Shown here piece after piece: positions 1 to 11,680 of a stretch of 64,000 nt of DNA. How positions within the stretch are numbered: the first letter of the stretch is position 1; each line of letters starts with the position of its first letter. Origin of the DNA: Hippopus hippopus (lineage: Eukaryota; Mollusca; Bivalvia; Cardiida; Cardiidae); NCBI GenBank assembly GCA_946811185.2, contig OX328112.1, positions 28,793,442 to 28,857,441 of the forward strand, given 5' to 3'. The position numbers were made by a program, and so were the translations under genes. Under the pieces are notes generated by a model. That model saw nothing but the letters and a program-made list of their open reading frames with translations. It searched no databases and was not told the origin of the DNA.

Positions 1-490
1 GTCCATCTGTGCGTGCGTGCGTGCGTTAACTTTTATTTTAAACATCTTCTTCTCTGAAACTACCCGTCCAATTTTGATGAAACTTCACAGATATAATCCT
101 GCCATTGTCCTCTACAGAATTTCTTGAAAGAATTTGATTCTTCAAAAACTGTGGTTGCCATGGCAACAAAACTTTAAAATATTGGAAATCTTTGAAAATC
201 TTCTTGTCTGAAACCATAAGGCCCAGGGCTACCAAATTTGACATGTAGCTTTATCTAGTAGACTTCTATCAAGTTTCGTCAAATTATAGCCCTGGGGTCA
301 AATTTGACTCCACCCCGGGGGTCACAAGTTTTACATGGGCTTATATAAAGAAAACTTTAGAAATCTCCCTGTACCTAGCCATAAGGCCTAGGGCTACAAA
401 ATTTTGCATGTAGCTTTATCTAGTGGGCCTCTACCAAGAATGCTCAAATTATAGCCCTGGGGTCAAAATTAGCCCTGCCCCGGGGGCTTG
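1..490. repeat. Dispersed repeat, copy A
   Basis: This stretch is non-coding and recurs in diverged form at about 1230-1870. Shared blocks include a CTTCTCTGAAACTACCC-type box, GGTTGCCATGGCAAC and runs of GGCCTAGGGCTACCAAATTTG. The last block itself recurs about every 120-150 bp inside the copy, so the repeat has an internal tandem structure. It starts with a (GTGC)n-like stretch at the window edge. No transposase is visible, and I read it as a non-autonomous invertebrate repeat. Confidence 0.6.
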
Positions 491-737
491 AAATACCGCG
501 TCATTCGCGTTTAAATGAGGAAATAAAAACAGTGGCAAAAACATATGACTAGCGAAAACTCATGACGTCGGGATATATTATGGAAAATAATAATAAGTAA
601 AAACAAGAGTTAAGAAAGAGAAAACAAGGAAAAAAATGTTTTGTAAAAAAAAGTGTGTGTGGCGACTAGAAAAGTCTCTGAACTATCTTAATTTTACTTA
701 TTGATTGGCCTCACTTACAACGCAAGAGATTTCTGCC

Positions 738-1001
738 CGGCCGGTTAGCTCAGTGGTTAGCGTATCAGACTCAGACCCAGAGGATGCGGGTTGATACCCA
801 GTTGGGGCAAACTTTTTTTCCCAGCGATTTTTTGCCTGTCACCTTTGATGCATATGAGAACAGTAGTGAGTGGCTTTGGAAAGAAAGTTATGTCAGTACT
901 GGTGTGAGAAAGCCAGGAAACACATGGTGGCGTCACTGACCACCATGATATGAGCTAAGCTGTAAAAATAGCGTTAAACTCAAATACAAAAAAAAAAAGT
1001 A
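738..1001 (+). mobile_element. tRNA-derived SINE
   Basis: The head resembles a tRNA: an A-box-like GGTTAGCTCAGTGGTTAGCG and a B-box-like GCGGGTTGATACCC about 35 bp later. The body follows, with a GTGAGAAAGCCAGGAAACAC-like stretch and a TGGCGTCACTGACCACCATG block, then a GCGTTAAACTCAAATAC box and a poly-A tail. The same body occurs at 21556-21836 (plus) and 24779-25025 (minus). Such architecture is known for mollusc SINEs. It is not a functional tRNA gene, because the anticodon arm is poorly formed and the body is fused on. Confidence 0.7.
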
Positions 1002-1229
1002 GGAGATTTCGTTTCTTTATGTACAAATCTCTGCCAATCATGTTCAAAATTGTGAGATCAAAAAGTAAAGGCAGAAAGAAAGAATTTATCATCTCATGCA
1101 ATGTTAGCTGTTAAGGATCTTGAATTCAGAAATATATGAGTCAAACACTCAATAAAGTTTTTGTCTGATTGTTTCATTTATTTTATTTTCTTTTCCTCCA
1201 CTGGCCAAAGGCCAGCGGGCTTATGTCAT

Positions 1230-2240
1230 GACCCAGTGTCTGTTGTGCGTCCTTCCGTCTGTCCGTGCGTGTGTTAACTTTTATTTCAAACATCTTCTTC
1301 TCTGAAACTACCCATCCAATTTTGATGAAACTTCATAGAAATGATCCTGCAATTGTCCTCTTCAGAATTTCTTGAAAGAATTCGATTCCTTCAAAACATC
1401 TGGTTGCCATGGCAACGAAACTGAAAAATATTGAAAATCTTTGAAAATCTTCTTGTCTGAAATCATAAGGCCTAGGGCTACCAAATTTGACTTTTAGCTT
1501 TATCTAGTGGGCCTCTACCAAGTTTCTTCAAATTATAGCCCTGGGATCAAGTTTGGCCCCACCCCGGGGGTCACAAGTTTTATATGGGCTTGTATAGGGA
1601 AAACTTTAAAAATCTTCTCATACCTATTCATAAGGCCTGGGGCTACCAAATTTGTCATGTAGCTTTATCTAGTGGGCCTCTACCAAGAATGCCCAAATTA
1701 TATCACTGGGTTCAAATTTGGCCCTGCCCGGGGGTTCACAATTTTTACATTGGCTTACATAGGGAAAACTTTAAAAATCTTTTCGTACCTAACCATAAGG
1801 CTTAGGGCTACCAAATTTTTCACGTAGCTTTATCTAATGGGCCTTTACCAAGACGGCCCAAAGTATAGCCCTGGGGTCAAAATTTTAGAAATCTTCTTGT
1901 TACTAACAATAAGACCTATGACTACTAAATTTAGCCCTGTCTCAGGGTCTCATGTTTTACAGGGCCTTTTATTGAGGATACTTTGAAAATCTTCTTGTTT
2001 ATAACCGCACATTCTAGACCTGTGTTATTTAGTAGGGGGGCTTTATCTGGTGGACCTTCACCAGGACTCAAGTAATTATGGCTCTGTGGTCAAAATTGGC
2101 TTTGCCCTGGGGTCACAACTTTCTTGTAGGATTTATAGAAAAAGATTTGTATATCTTCTAGTTCGAAACCAATTGGCCAAGTATTGAAATGTTTGGCTTG
2201 TAGTATTTTACTTATTAGCCAGTGGAGCGATACAGGGCCA
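1230..2240. repeat. Dispersed repeat, copy B (longer)
   Basis: A second, longer copy of the repeat at 1-490. It contains GGTTGCCATGGCAACG and at least four degenerate internal units built round CTAGGGCTACCAAATTT and GCTTTATCTAGTGGGCCTC. It ends at about 2240 near GGGCCATCATGGCCGTCTTG, which resembles the GGGCCAAGATGGCCCTGG edge seen at 22323. It is non-coding. Confidence 0.6.
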
Positions 2241-2297
2241 TCATGGCCGTCTTGTTTTAATTCTCATTAAAAAAGAAAAAAGAAAAGAAAAAGAAAG

Positions 2298-3530
2298 ATC
2301 TTGAATTCAGAAATATATATAGCAGTCAAAACAGTCATTGAGAGTTTTTGCTGATTGTTAAAAAAAAAAAAACAGAAATTTCACTCTTTAATATCCACGT
2401 TTAAACTTGATTTATATAAGAGATCTGTAAGCACGAAATACAAGTGAAGTAATTCACTGTCACATTGTATGTTTGTTGCAAAGCACACATTTTTTTATTA
2501 ATTAAATTTACTTGCAGTGGAACTGTTGTTGTACTCTTTTCCATAAAGATAACTAGTATGATGATTGAAGACCAAAACACATACAGTATACTATCTTAAC
2601 TCATTTCTTGGATTAAGTTGGGAGCAGATGATTAGGAAAAACATAAACACAATAAAGAAAAAACAAACAAAAAAACTGGAATATTTTATAAATATTTGAA
2701 AAAGGAAATTTAAAAAAAAAAAAAAAAAAAAGAAAAAATGAAAGATTAGATTTTTAGAACATTAACAATAAAACAGTAATAAAAATATTTTTAAAAAAAT
2801 GGAGGAAAAAACACCAGAAAAAAAAACTGATATATTTTATGGAAAATAATAATACGCAAAAAAAAAAAAGTAATAAAAGGATAAAAAAGGATAAAATAAT
2901 GTATGTGTGTGTGTGGTGACAGAAAAGTCCAAAAGAAAGAAAGAATTCATCATTTTATTTAGTGTTAGATGTTAAGGATCTAGAATTCAGCAATATATAG
3001 GAGTCAAACACTCAATGAGAGTTTGTCCGATAGTTAAAGAAAAGAAAAAGGATATTTCCCTCTGTAATATCCATGTCTTCAATTGATATATGTAAGAAGT
3101 CTTTAAACCAGAAATAAAAGAGAAGTAATTTACTGTCTCATTGTCTCATTAAATTTACAAGTAATGGAACAGTTGCTGTACTTTTTTTCCATGAAGATAA
3201 TTAGTTTGATTACTGAAGACCAAAACACATGAAGCATATTTTCTTAACTCATTATTCGATGAAGTTGGTAGCAGATGGTTCAGAAAAACACACACACAAT
3301 AAAAAAAAAAAAAAAAAAAAAAACAGAAAAAAAAAAAAAAAAAAAAAAAAACTGGAATATTTTATAAATATTTGAAAAACGAAATAAAAAAAATATATGA
3401 AATATCAAATTTATAAAAACAATAACAATAAAAACAGTAATAAAAAAAAAAAAAAAAAAAACCTGGGGAAAAAAAAACGGATATATTTTATGGAAAAATG
3501 ATAGAATTATAATAAGGCCTAAAAAAAAAA
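2298..3530. repeat. Imperfect ~680-bp direct duplication, A-rich
   Basis: The block that begins GATCTTGAATTCAGAAATAT at 2298 recurs at about 2974 and carries the same order of landmarks: a poly-A stretch, TTTCACTCTTTAATATCCA, an AGAAGTAATTTACTGTC-like segment, and long A runs near ATATTTTATAAATATTTGAAA. A third, partial copy of the first landmark lies at about 1117. Homopolymer A runs of 15-24 bp make the region low-complexity. No gene is seen. Confidence 0.55.
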
Positions 3531-3589
3531 TGTTTAGGGTAACGTCTTCAAAAATGTTATGTAGGGTAGGGACGGATTTTTTTTTTTTT

Positions 3590-4160
3590 ATTATTATTAT
3601 TGTTTTCCCCCAAAAGCATTTGAAAGAGGTTGTACTCTTTACCGCATGAAAAAATGTAGACCTGTCCAAAACTAAAGCATTTGCAGACAACAAATTTAAT
3701 ATGGATCAAATGGTGGTTTTTGCTATTGAAAATGGTCAAAACCTTGAAGAAAAAAGAGAAAATAGTAGTTACCAGCTCTGTGTCCTTTTCTCATAATGTT
3801 TCAAAAGACCTCTATCTCAGGGTCACTAACTTTCAGATTGTGTGATAAATGGTCAAATTCTAACTAAACTGCATACTTCAATATTTGCATCTTTTTTCCC
3901 CATTGAATGCTGTTGACTTTTGTTTAACTCTTTACTGAACTAAAAATTTTTAGACTTGTCCAAATTAAAAGTATTTGCAGACGTCTGACGACAAAACAAA
4001 TGTGACTCACAAATTGAAATTTGTTTTGGGAAGGATAGAAAACATTGTGGGAAACGAAGAAAATGTGGGTTTATAGCATTTTCTCCCTTTCCCACAATGT
4101 TTCCAAAAGTGTTTTTTTAAGGATTGTTAAAACTGTGGATTGTGTGGTAATGAGCTAAAA
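3590..4160. repeat. Two copies of the 'cytosine-poor hairpin' repeat family
   Basis: Both copies carry the family's header (TGAAAAATGTAGACCTGTCC-like, then AAAGCATTTGCAGAC) and the central GAAAAGGAGAAAATG / CATTTTCTCCTTTTCC inverted motif. The copy near 4041-4100 keeps AGCATTTTCTCCCTTTCCCA. Other members are at 6350-6490, 21950-22100, 27670-27750, 29220-30060, 41640-41880 and 42275-42480. No coding potential. Confidence 0.55.
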
Positions 4161-4787
4161 CAGTTGAAAAATTGAAAAATATTTATTTGTAAGTTTCTGA
4201 ATAAACTGAATACATACTGGAATGTGTCGTTTGTTTTTATTTTTAATATCCCCCAGAACACTTCAGAAGACTAGATAACATACTGATTTAAAGTAAACAT
4301 TTTATATGTAGAAAAGTTGGGTTTACAAGGATGTACATTTTTTTTTATCATTCTGGACACTAATTTAAAATTATCCACTTTTGTTGTCCTTCAAAGTTAT
4401 AAAGAGAAAAAAAAATAAGACAATATCATTAACTGCAAATAATTGATTCAAAATTCTCTTTGCCCAGAGAATCTGACTACACTGGACAGGACAGATTAAA
4501 GATCAGACTGAACTTTCTATTCAATGTGATCTTGATCTACAATCCAAACTATGCTTGAAAAGTGTTTATTGGCCTTATTTTGTTTCATTATGCGTAGTAT
4601 TTGAGCAAAAAGGGAAATAGAGATATACACTACTTAAACACCCTTAAATTCAGAGCACAAATATCGTACCACGGTGAACTTGTCAAGGAGAAGTAGAACA
4701 CAAACAAGAGTCCAAAAAGTTGTCCTAATGGACATAAAACCAACAGGAAAACATGGCTACACATTGATATCTTAATTTTGTACCGTT

Positions 4788-4925
4788 TCTGCCCGGCCGG
4801 GTATCTCAATGGATAGCATATCTGACTCGTAACCTGGTGGTTGCAGGTTTGACATCCGGTTGCAGAAAACTTCCTTTTCGGTGCTTTTTCGCCTCTCACC
4901 TCTGATGCATGTAAGAAAAATATTC
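4788..4925 (+). mobile_element. Truncated tRNA-derived SINE
   Basis: It has a tRNA-like head with GTATCTCAATGGATAGCATA (A-box region) and GGTTGCAGGTTTGACATCC (B-box region). The body start follows (TTTTTCGCCTCTCACCTCTGATGCAT), matching the element at 738-1001, and then the match stops. It is a 3'-truncated or diverged copy. Confidence 0.6.
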
Positions 4926-4965
4926 ATTGACTTGGAAAGAAAGTGCTTTTGCGGACAGCATAGAT

Positions 4966-5002
4966 AAAGATCAGACTGCACAAAATGTGCAGTCTGATCT
5001 TT
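4966..5002. repeat. Perfect 16-bp-arm palindrome (dispersed family)
   Basis: The arm AAAGATCAGACTGCAC at 4966-4981 is followed by a 5-nt spacer and the exact reverse complement at 4987-5002. Related palindromes occur near 21870, 25155, 26450 and 47403, all built on GATCAGACTGCA/TGCAGTCTGATC. It looks like a miniature inverted-repeat family or a cruciform-forming motif. Confidence 0.7.
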
Positions 5003-5059
5003 GATCTATCCTGTTCAATATTCTACTTTCTTTCCGCCGAAATCAACTTTGAAATCATA

Positions 5060-5560
5060 ATATTTGGTTTTTTTACGACGCCGGACGCGAAATATATTAG
5101 CGTCATCTTCTCCGTCTGTCCGTCCGTCCATACGTGTTCACGAGAGACCACATTTTGGTTACTTTACAAGTATGGGGGGAACATGCTGGTTACTCATGTA
5201 CTTTTGGGTAGAACCAATAGTAGTTGGTGTTCAAAATGCTAAATCTCAACATTTTTAGCTACCTGGTTGAAAATACCCAAATAGTTTTCGGACTTCGTTT
5301 TGTCCGAAAATTTTGTCCGAGAAGTGTCCGACACCATAAAAATGAAAATACCCAAATAGTTTTCGGACTTCGTTCTGTCTGAAGATTTTGTTGGAGAAGT
5401 TTCCGACACCATAAAAATGAATAGCAAACTGTTCGCACGTTTTTTTGTATGGATAGAACTGAGCTGTACCGGCCACCTATATTCAGCCAATCAATGCGTC
5501 TTCCATTCACTGCGGATTAGTGGGACGCTAGTATGGAGATAGGTAATAAATCAATGTTTT
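5060..5560. repeat. Repeat fragment with 74-bp tandem duplication
   Basis: The block starts at an ACGACGCCGGACGCG box followed by CCGTCTGTCCGTCCGTCC, a pattern seen at the edge of several repeats here (6680-6760, 9405). Inside, a 74-bp unit beginning GAAAATACCCAAATAG at 5270 is repeated at 5344 with few differences. No protein-coding gene. Confidence 0.5.
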
Positions 5561-6677
5561 GCTATCCAAATTACAGGCCTCTGTCGAGTGGGCGACTTGG
5601 GCGAAAAAGTTACCTTATTTCTGAAAACTTCGCTTGATTGGCCAAAAAAATCGAAGTCGCCCGAAAAAATCGGGAATTCGCCTTGCGTTATAATGACAAC
5701 GCTTCGGGTGTCAAAGGGAAATACCGATATCTACATGTAGGCCTATGATCAGCGTGTGTCATACCGGATTCACAGCTGATGTCCAATCACCGAGTGTAAA
5801 AGTGATGGACGGGGCAATAAGTTCAATATTGGTGTATCCTTTTGAAGTTAAGCATTGATGTATGGATATTGTACAGCATCTTCACTCGCCGATGTCCACC
5901 GCATTGCTCGACATTTGTACCCAAAAATGATCGTTTTTTGAATTTTATTAAAAACAGTGAGTTAATAAAAGTAAACTGTGAAAAATATATCTATAACTCA
6001 ATTCACACACAAAAAAAGGTACCCTAAACTGTACTTTTGAATAAATTACTATAATTATTTAAGCCCAAGAAAAATGTAATACTTTACATATTTCTGGATG
6101 GTACTAGAAATCGGATAAATAAATCTGCTCTTCATTTCAGCAAAGTTACACAAAGGAATATGAGTGAAATTTATTATCCATATTTCTTTATTGATTGCTT
6201 AGGTTGACATGTTTTAAACCTTAGCCTCCTTGAACATATTGTGTTTGTTAGAGGTTGGGGAAGAGAAGGAAAGGGGGGAAGGTTCTCTGCACTTTAAAAT
6301 TTTACAAATTGATTGTTCACTTATTATATCTTTATCGCAATATTAACTGTGATCTCTGGTCTTACTGACCATGAGAAAGTTGAAAACATTGTGGCATAGG
6401 AGAAAGAGCTGGTAGCAAGCTTTTCTCCTTTCAAGAGTATATTTTCATAACTTTTTGACATTGTTTACATTCTTTGAGCTATTATCTATTTGTTAGCTGC
6501 AACTGCTTTCAATTTAATCATAAGAAATTTTCGTACCTGGTAAAGTTAATAGTTTTCAGCAATAAAGAAGATTCTGTCGGGGAATTTTGAAAAAAAATAG
6601 TGTTTGGAAGAGTTAAGAAAAATGTGCAAGAAGAAATCATTGCTCAACAAGTAATCCTTTCTCTTTCCATCATTATT
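5561..6677. other. No gene recognised
   Basis: AT-rich sequence with no conserved reading frame. One diverged member of the hairpin family (AAACATTGTGGCATAGGAG near 6385) is the only landmark. Confidence 0.5.
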
Positions 6678-6970
6678 ATACCTCCGCAAAACGGATGTTT
6701 TCGGGGGTATACTGGAATCAGCCTGTCTGTCCGTCCGTCCGTGTGTCCGTCTGTGTACGAAATACTGGTAATTTTGTGTCGCGAACTCCTACAGTTTTGC
6801 TGCTTTTGTATTGAAAGTTTGTCGATACATTGATCGTTTACTGAAGTTGTGCAAGACACAGTTTTCAACCATCTACTCCCTATGATTCAAGGGTAATCTC
6901 CCCTTGAACTTAGAAATTTTTTTGTTAAATTGCCTGTTTCTGTCAAAGCGCTGGCGGGGGTATTCAGTGA
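6678..6970. repeat. Candidate non-autonomous element with CCTCCG/CGGGGG edges
   Basis: It starts CCTCCGCAAAACGGATG, followed by TTTCGGGGGTATACTGGAA and the CTGTCCGTCCGTCCG tract. It closes near 6955 with GCGCTGGCGGGGGTATTCAG. This pattern of a hairpin edge, a GGGGGTATACTG box and a CCGTCCGTCC tract is shared with 9364-9430 and suggests a miniature element family. There is no transposase. Confidence 0.45.
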
Positions 6971-8299
6971 CAGCTGTAGTTTCTTTCTATAATGTTTTTA
7001 TCCAAAAGTGTATGAATTGAGTGGGATAAACAATGGATAAATATGTTTTATGTAGTTTCTTGTAGTTTGAGAATATCGATGAAATGGGACAGGTTGTCTC
7101 ACCGTTTGAATGACATGGTTCAGAATTTTCGGGCGCAAAAAATGTATGTCATTACTCACAGGGTTCTTGTTTGACTTGGAACCCTGGGTTTTGATGCTTG
7201 GAAATCCAAAATGATCCGTTTTTGACGCCCAAAAATATCTGCCTAAGCGTCAATGTGACGCATGATATTATGGGAGAAAGCATCATATATACTAGTTCGC
7301 ATGCATCCGACAGAAATACAGATTGTAATAAACAAGATCGGTATTAAATATGAAAGACGCATGTAGCTCTGTTTATCACACCTAATCAAGCTGGTGAGTG
7401 GGATCAAGTCATTTTTGAAAACGTGATAAAGGTGTTAATCCAATTATTTAGTGTAAAATGACCCTATTTAAAGTTATCCACAACCCTAATTGACAAATTC
7501 ATGTCAAATCAGAGTCCAAAAATTTGCAGAAAAGGCACTCGTCCTGTAGGACAAGTGACTTTGAAAAAAAAAAATCTTGCCGAGCTTTGATCCTCATTTC
7601 TCCAACGAGATAAACCCTTTCAATTTTGGAATCTAGATCAATTTTTTTTTCAGACGAAACGGAAACGCTAATTATATTGTCTCCCGTAGCAATGAACCTT
7701 AAATACCAGGTTTCAATAACCGTTACCATTCATTTGGTCAAGTTACAGAAATTAATAAAGCCAAAACAAAAGACAGTTTTCGAACAGGCTTCGGGAAAGT
7801 ATAATTTGCGTTAATGTTTATATTGTTTGTTTTAATAAATAGCAAAGTCGCTCGTATTGAATTGGATCTACCCGAAGCATATAAAAACATTTGTGTTTGC
7901 AATGAAAGATCCCGGGTTATATCATTAGGCTGACTTGAAACCGGTCTTTATTTGGAGCGGGGACCAGCACGTTTTATATTTTGTTTCAATATTTGATTTC
8001 CCGAATACCCTTAATTTGCTTATTCAATAATGTGTCCTGTAAGTTAAATATTAATCTGAAAAACTTATTTGTTTACTATTCACCACTTGTCCTGCCGGAT
8101 GACCATGACTAATATTTCACTCAACCTCATCCGTTTCTTACTTGTAAATACGAGTGGATTCTTTGGACTCTACATATCATGCAGTAATACTTCCAAAATA
8201 ATTAACCGACATGAAAAAAAGATCGCTGAAAAAAACGCAATAACCCATGACACAACTATTTGAAAACTCATAGAGGAAAGTTGGCTATCTAGTTTTTTA
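6971..8299. other. No gene recognised
   Basis: Moderately AT-rich non-coding DNA. Short open frames on both strands show no conserved domain, and no tandem structure is apparent. Confidence 0.5.
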
Positions 8300-9200
8300 G
8301 CTCACCTGAGCACAAAGTGCTCAAGGTGAACTTTTGTGATCGTGCTGTGTCCGGCGTCCGACGTGCTGTTGTTAGGTTGATGTTGTAGGTTGGTTGTTGT
8401 TGGTTTGTTGTTAGTTGATAGTTGTGGCTTGGTTGTTGTTGGTTGGTTGTGGTTGATTGGTTGGTTGGTTGTTGGTTGGTTTGTTGAGGAGCAACAACCA
8501 AAATGTTGGTTCGATGTTGTCGCTTTGGTAATTTGTTGCTTTTGGTAGTGGTAGTGGATGGTTGGTTGTTGTTGATTAGCTATTGTTGTTGTCATTGGTT
8601 GGTTGATGTCTGTTTGTTGGTTGTTGTCTGTTTATTGGTTGTTGTTGGTTGGTTGTTCCTGTTGGTTGGTTGTTGGTTGGTTGTTGTTGTTGGTTGGTTT
8701 TGGTTGGTTAGTTGTTGTTGTTGGATGGTTGTTGTTGTTGGCTGGTTTTCGTTGGTTGATTGGTTGTTGTTGTTGGTTGGTTGGTTTGTTTGCTGGTTGT
8801 TGCTGTTGGTTGTTGTTGTTGGTTGGTTGTTGCTGTTGTTGTTGGTTGGTTGTTGCTGTTGGTTGGTTGGTTGGTTGGTAAGTTGTGGTCGTTGGTCATT
8901 GTTGGTTGGTTATTGTTGCTTAGTGGTTGGTTGGTTGGTTGTTGTTGTTGCTTTGTTGTTGTTGTTGTTGGTTGTTGTTGTTGGTTTGGTTGGTTGTTAT
9001 TGGTTGGTTTGTTGTTGTTTGGTTGCTTGTTGTTGGTTGGTTAGTTGTTTTTTGTTGATTGTTGTTGTTTGTTGTTGTTGTTTGGCTGTTGGTTTGTTGT
9101 TGGTGATTGTTGTTGGTTGCTTTTGGTGGTGTCGGTTGGTTGTTGTTTGGTTGGTTTGTCGGTTGCCCTTGTTGGTTGTTGTTGTTGGTTTTTGTTTGAA
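8300..9200. repeat. GTTGG/GTTGTTG minisatellite after a TGAGCACAAAGTGCTCA edge
   Basis: At 8302 the sequence GCTCACCTGAGCACAAAGTG opens a repeat edge also found inverted at 23757-23785 (TTGAGCACGTTGTGCTCAGG). From about 8370 to 9200 the plus strand is almost entirely G and T, built from degenerate GTTGGTTG and TTGTTGTTGG units. Long open frames arise on both strands only because stop codons are rare in this composition. They would encode Val/Leu/Trp/Cys-rich or Gln/Asn/Thr-rich peptides and are not genes. Confidence 0.8.
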
Positions 9201-9251
9201 AGGGAAAGAGACAGAGACAGACAAACAGAGACACAGAGAGACGTACTTACA

Positions 9252-9274
9252 GAAAGAGAGAGAGAGAGAGAGAG
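9252..9274. repeat. (GA)n microsatellite
   Basis: A simple AG dinucleotide run adjoining the end of the GTTGG minisatellite. Confidence 0.8.
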
Positions 9275-9363
9275 CAACACCGTCAGTGGGAGCCCAGACA
9301 CCCTTCTTTTTCTAATCACACGAGGATCTTGGGGGTTCTAATCATTTCAGATTAGCATTAATT

Positions 9364-10240
9364 ATGCCCCCCTTCAACGAAGTGGGGGTATATTGCTTTG
9401 CTAATGTCGGTCGGTCCGTCGTTCGGTCAGTTGGTCGGTCGGTAGACCTTACCTTGTCCGGATGATAACTAGACACAAAATTGACCTAGGTTCGTCAAAT
9501 TTGACACAGACATGCGTCTCGCAGTGTAGACGATCACTATTGATTTTCAGGTCAATCGGTCAAAGGTCAAGGTCACAGTGACCGTCAACATGTTGATATA
9601 TAGACCAAACCTTGTCCGGATGATGACTAGACACAGAATTGACCTAGGTTCGTCAAATTTGGCACAGACATGCGTCTTGGAGTGTAGATGATCCCTATTG
9701 ATTTTGAGGTCAATCAGTCAAAGGTCAAGGTCACAGTGACCGTCAACATGTTGATATATAGACCAAACTTTGTCCGGATGATAACTAGACACAGAATTGA
9801 CCTAGGTTCGTCAAATTTGGCACAGACATTTGTCTTGGAGTGCAGATGATCCCTATCGATTTTGAGATTAATCCATCAAAGGTCAAGGTCACAGTGGCCT
9901 TCAACTTAATGATATATAGACCAAATCTTGTCCAGATGATAACTAGACACAGAATTGACATAGGTTCTTCAAATTCTGTACAGATATTCATCTAGGAGTG
10001 TAAATGATTCCTATCGATTTTGAGATTAATCCATCAAAGGTCAAGGTCACAGTGGCCTTCACCTTAATGATATATAGACCAAACCTTGTCCAGATGATTA
10101 CACACAGAATTGACGTAGGTCCTTCAAATTCTGTACAGATGTTCATCTTGGAGTGTAAATAATCCCTATCGATTTTAAGGTTAATCCGTGAAAGGTCAAG
10201 GTCACAGTGACCACCAGATGATTCAGGGCCCGCGCTGCCG
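9364..10240. repeat. ~160-bp tandem array with nuclear-receptor-like half sites
   Basis: After a GCCCCCTTCAACGAAGTGGGGG hairpin edge and a GGTCGGTCCGTCG tract, a ~160-bp unit is repeated about five times. The landmark GACCAAACCTTGTCCGGATG falls near 9603, 9763, 9923 and 10078. Each unit holds AAAGGTCAAGGTCACAGTGR. In units near 9560, 9719 and 10193 this includes the perfect palindrome GGTCACAGTGACC, while others read CAGTGGCC. There is no coding content. Confidence 0.8.
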
Positions 10241-10620
10241 TTCGCCACTTGAGCCATTTGCTAAGAAAAAATTAAAGTGTCTCAAAAATCATCATATGTG
10301 GCTCAACTTGTGGCTCCAACATTTTATTCGCGTATTATCGGGGACGTAGTAAGAATCGAAGTCGACTGGGAAAAAGCGGAAGTCGAACACGCGTGCCGAA
10401 AAGAAAATCGATAACCCAGTCTGTGTATCGGCGACTGTTTACAATCTTGTATGTATACACACGGCGGTGTGTATAATTATGCGAAAAAAAAATTGGTTCG
10501 CGGGTACCAGTCACTTAATTAAAAAAAAAAACAAGAAGCTGATCGAAAAAAAATTCTCCTATGGGGAAAAGGTTTACAGAATATCAAACGCATATACTTC
10601 TAAAGGTTTCGATCCTTCGC

Positions 10621-10960
10621 CGAGCTCTCAATCTCGTTCCGCGAGTCAGCAGCTAATTAAGCAAATTGGCTTCTTTGGTTAGATATTGCGGTCATTCTTG
10701 CACCATAGGAAAGTTCAGTCTCCTCTAATATCGGTCCGTAGGTGTCTACGGTTTATTTCGAAGGATAAAACAGTTAGTAACATTCCTAAAGGGAGAAGGT
10801 TTTTTGGAATTCTACAGCATGCACTTATCTCGGGGTCAAGACCCTTCTCAAAGTTGTCTACCCCGCTCAGCGATTCAGCTGTCATCTAAACCGAGTGGCA
10901 CTGGCTTCAGGGGCGAGGTATCGCGGTCATTCTTGTGCCGTAGGAAAATTCAAACTCTCC
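10621..10960. repeat. Imperfect ~233-bp direct repeat
   Basis: The phrase TTGCGGTCATTCTTGCACC at 10686 recurs as TCGCGGTCATTCTTGTGCC at about 10920, followed in both by AGGAAA(G/A)TTCA and TAATATCGGT/TAACATCGGT. Short open frames across it (10467-10889) have no recognisable domain, so I treat it as non-coding. Confidence 0.45.
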
Positions 10961-11308
10961 TTTAACATCGGTTTGCAGGTACCTACCACTTTTTTTCCAA
11001 AATGAAAAAGTAGCAGGCCGAAAAAAATACGTTCTTGAAGCGAAAAATGGGACAGGATTTGCTCTGCCAGCCATTGTGCAATAGAGCGAGGAATCACTCA
11101 CTCTTTATATTACGCTATTCTCGGATTGACAGGTTTTTTTTTTTCATCTTCTTTTACTCGACAAATGACCAATTTTCTTGACTGGAGTCTAAACATTTTC
11201 GTCAGAAATATTTTCAGTTCTTACAGCTAATTTATTTGTATTGCCTGACATTAACTTGCTGCGCATTATATCTTGCTCAAGAAACGTGATTTTGCGGGAT
11301 ATAATTAA

Positions 11309-11680
11309 GGGTCGCTTAGGTATTTTCATACATTCCGGAACCCTTTATGCTTTGATTTACGCTTTGCTTTTTTTTTTTATTTTCTTCAACTAATCGAAAT
11401 TTGATCGTGGTAAAATTATGGATCCAGATTGAACAGCGCAATGTTAGGATCGTAGTTTGTCCCTAGATCGATTTTAGATCCTCACAAATAAAAAGGGTCG
11501 CTTAGGTATTTTCATACATTCCGGAACCCATTACGCTTTGATTTATGCTTTGCATTATTTTTTTATTCTTCAACTAATCGAAATTTGATCGTGGTAAAAT
11601 TATGGATCCAGATCAAACAGCGCAATGCTAGGATCGTAGTTTGTCCCTAGATCGATTTTAGATCCTCACAAATTAAAAAC
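11309..11680. repeat. 186-bp tandem duplication
   Basis: The two copies start GGGTCGCTTAGGTATTTTC at 11309 and 11495 and agree nearly base for base up to AGATCCTCACAAAT. Differences are mostly in a T run and a few substitutions, which indicates a recent duplication. No gene. Confidence 0.8.

Noticed and set aside
3280..3693. 137-codon minus-strand frame rich in Phe
   Set aside because: It is the translation of poly-A/T runs and has no domain.
8503..9315. Long open frame of 270 codons across the GTTGG minisatellite
   Set aside because: Composition explains it: the G/T-only strand rarely makes stop codons. Overlapping frames on both strands are equally open, and the peptides are pure repeats.
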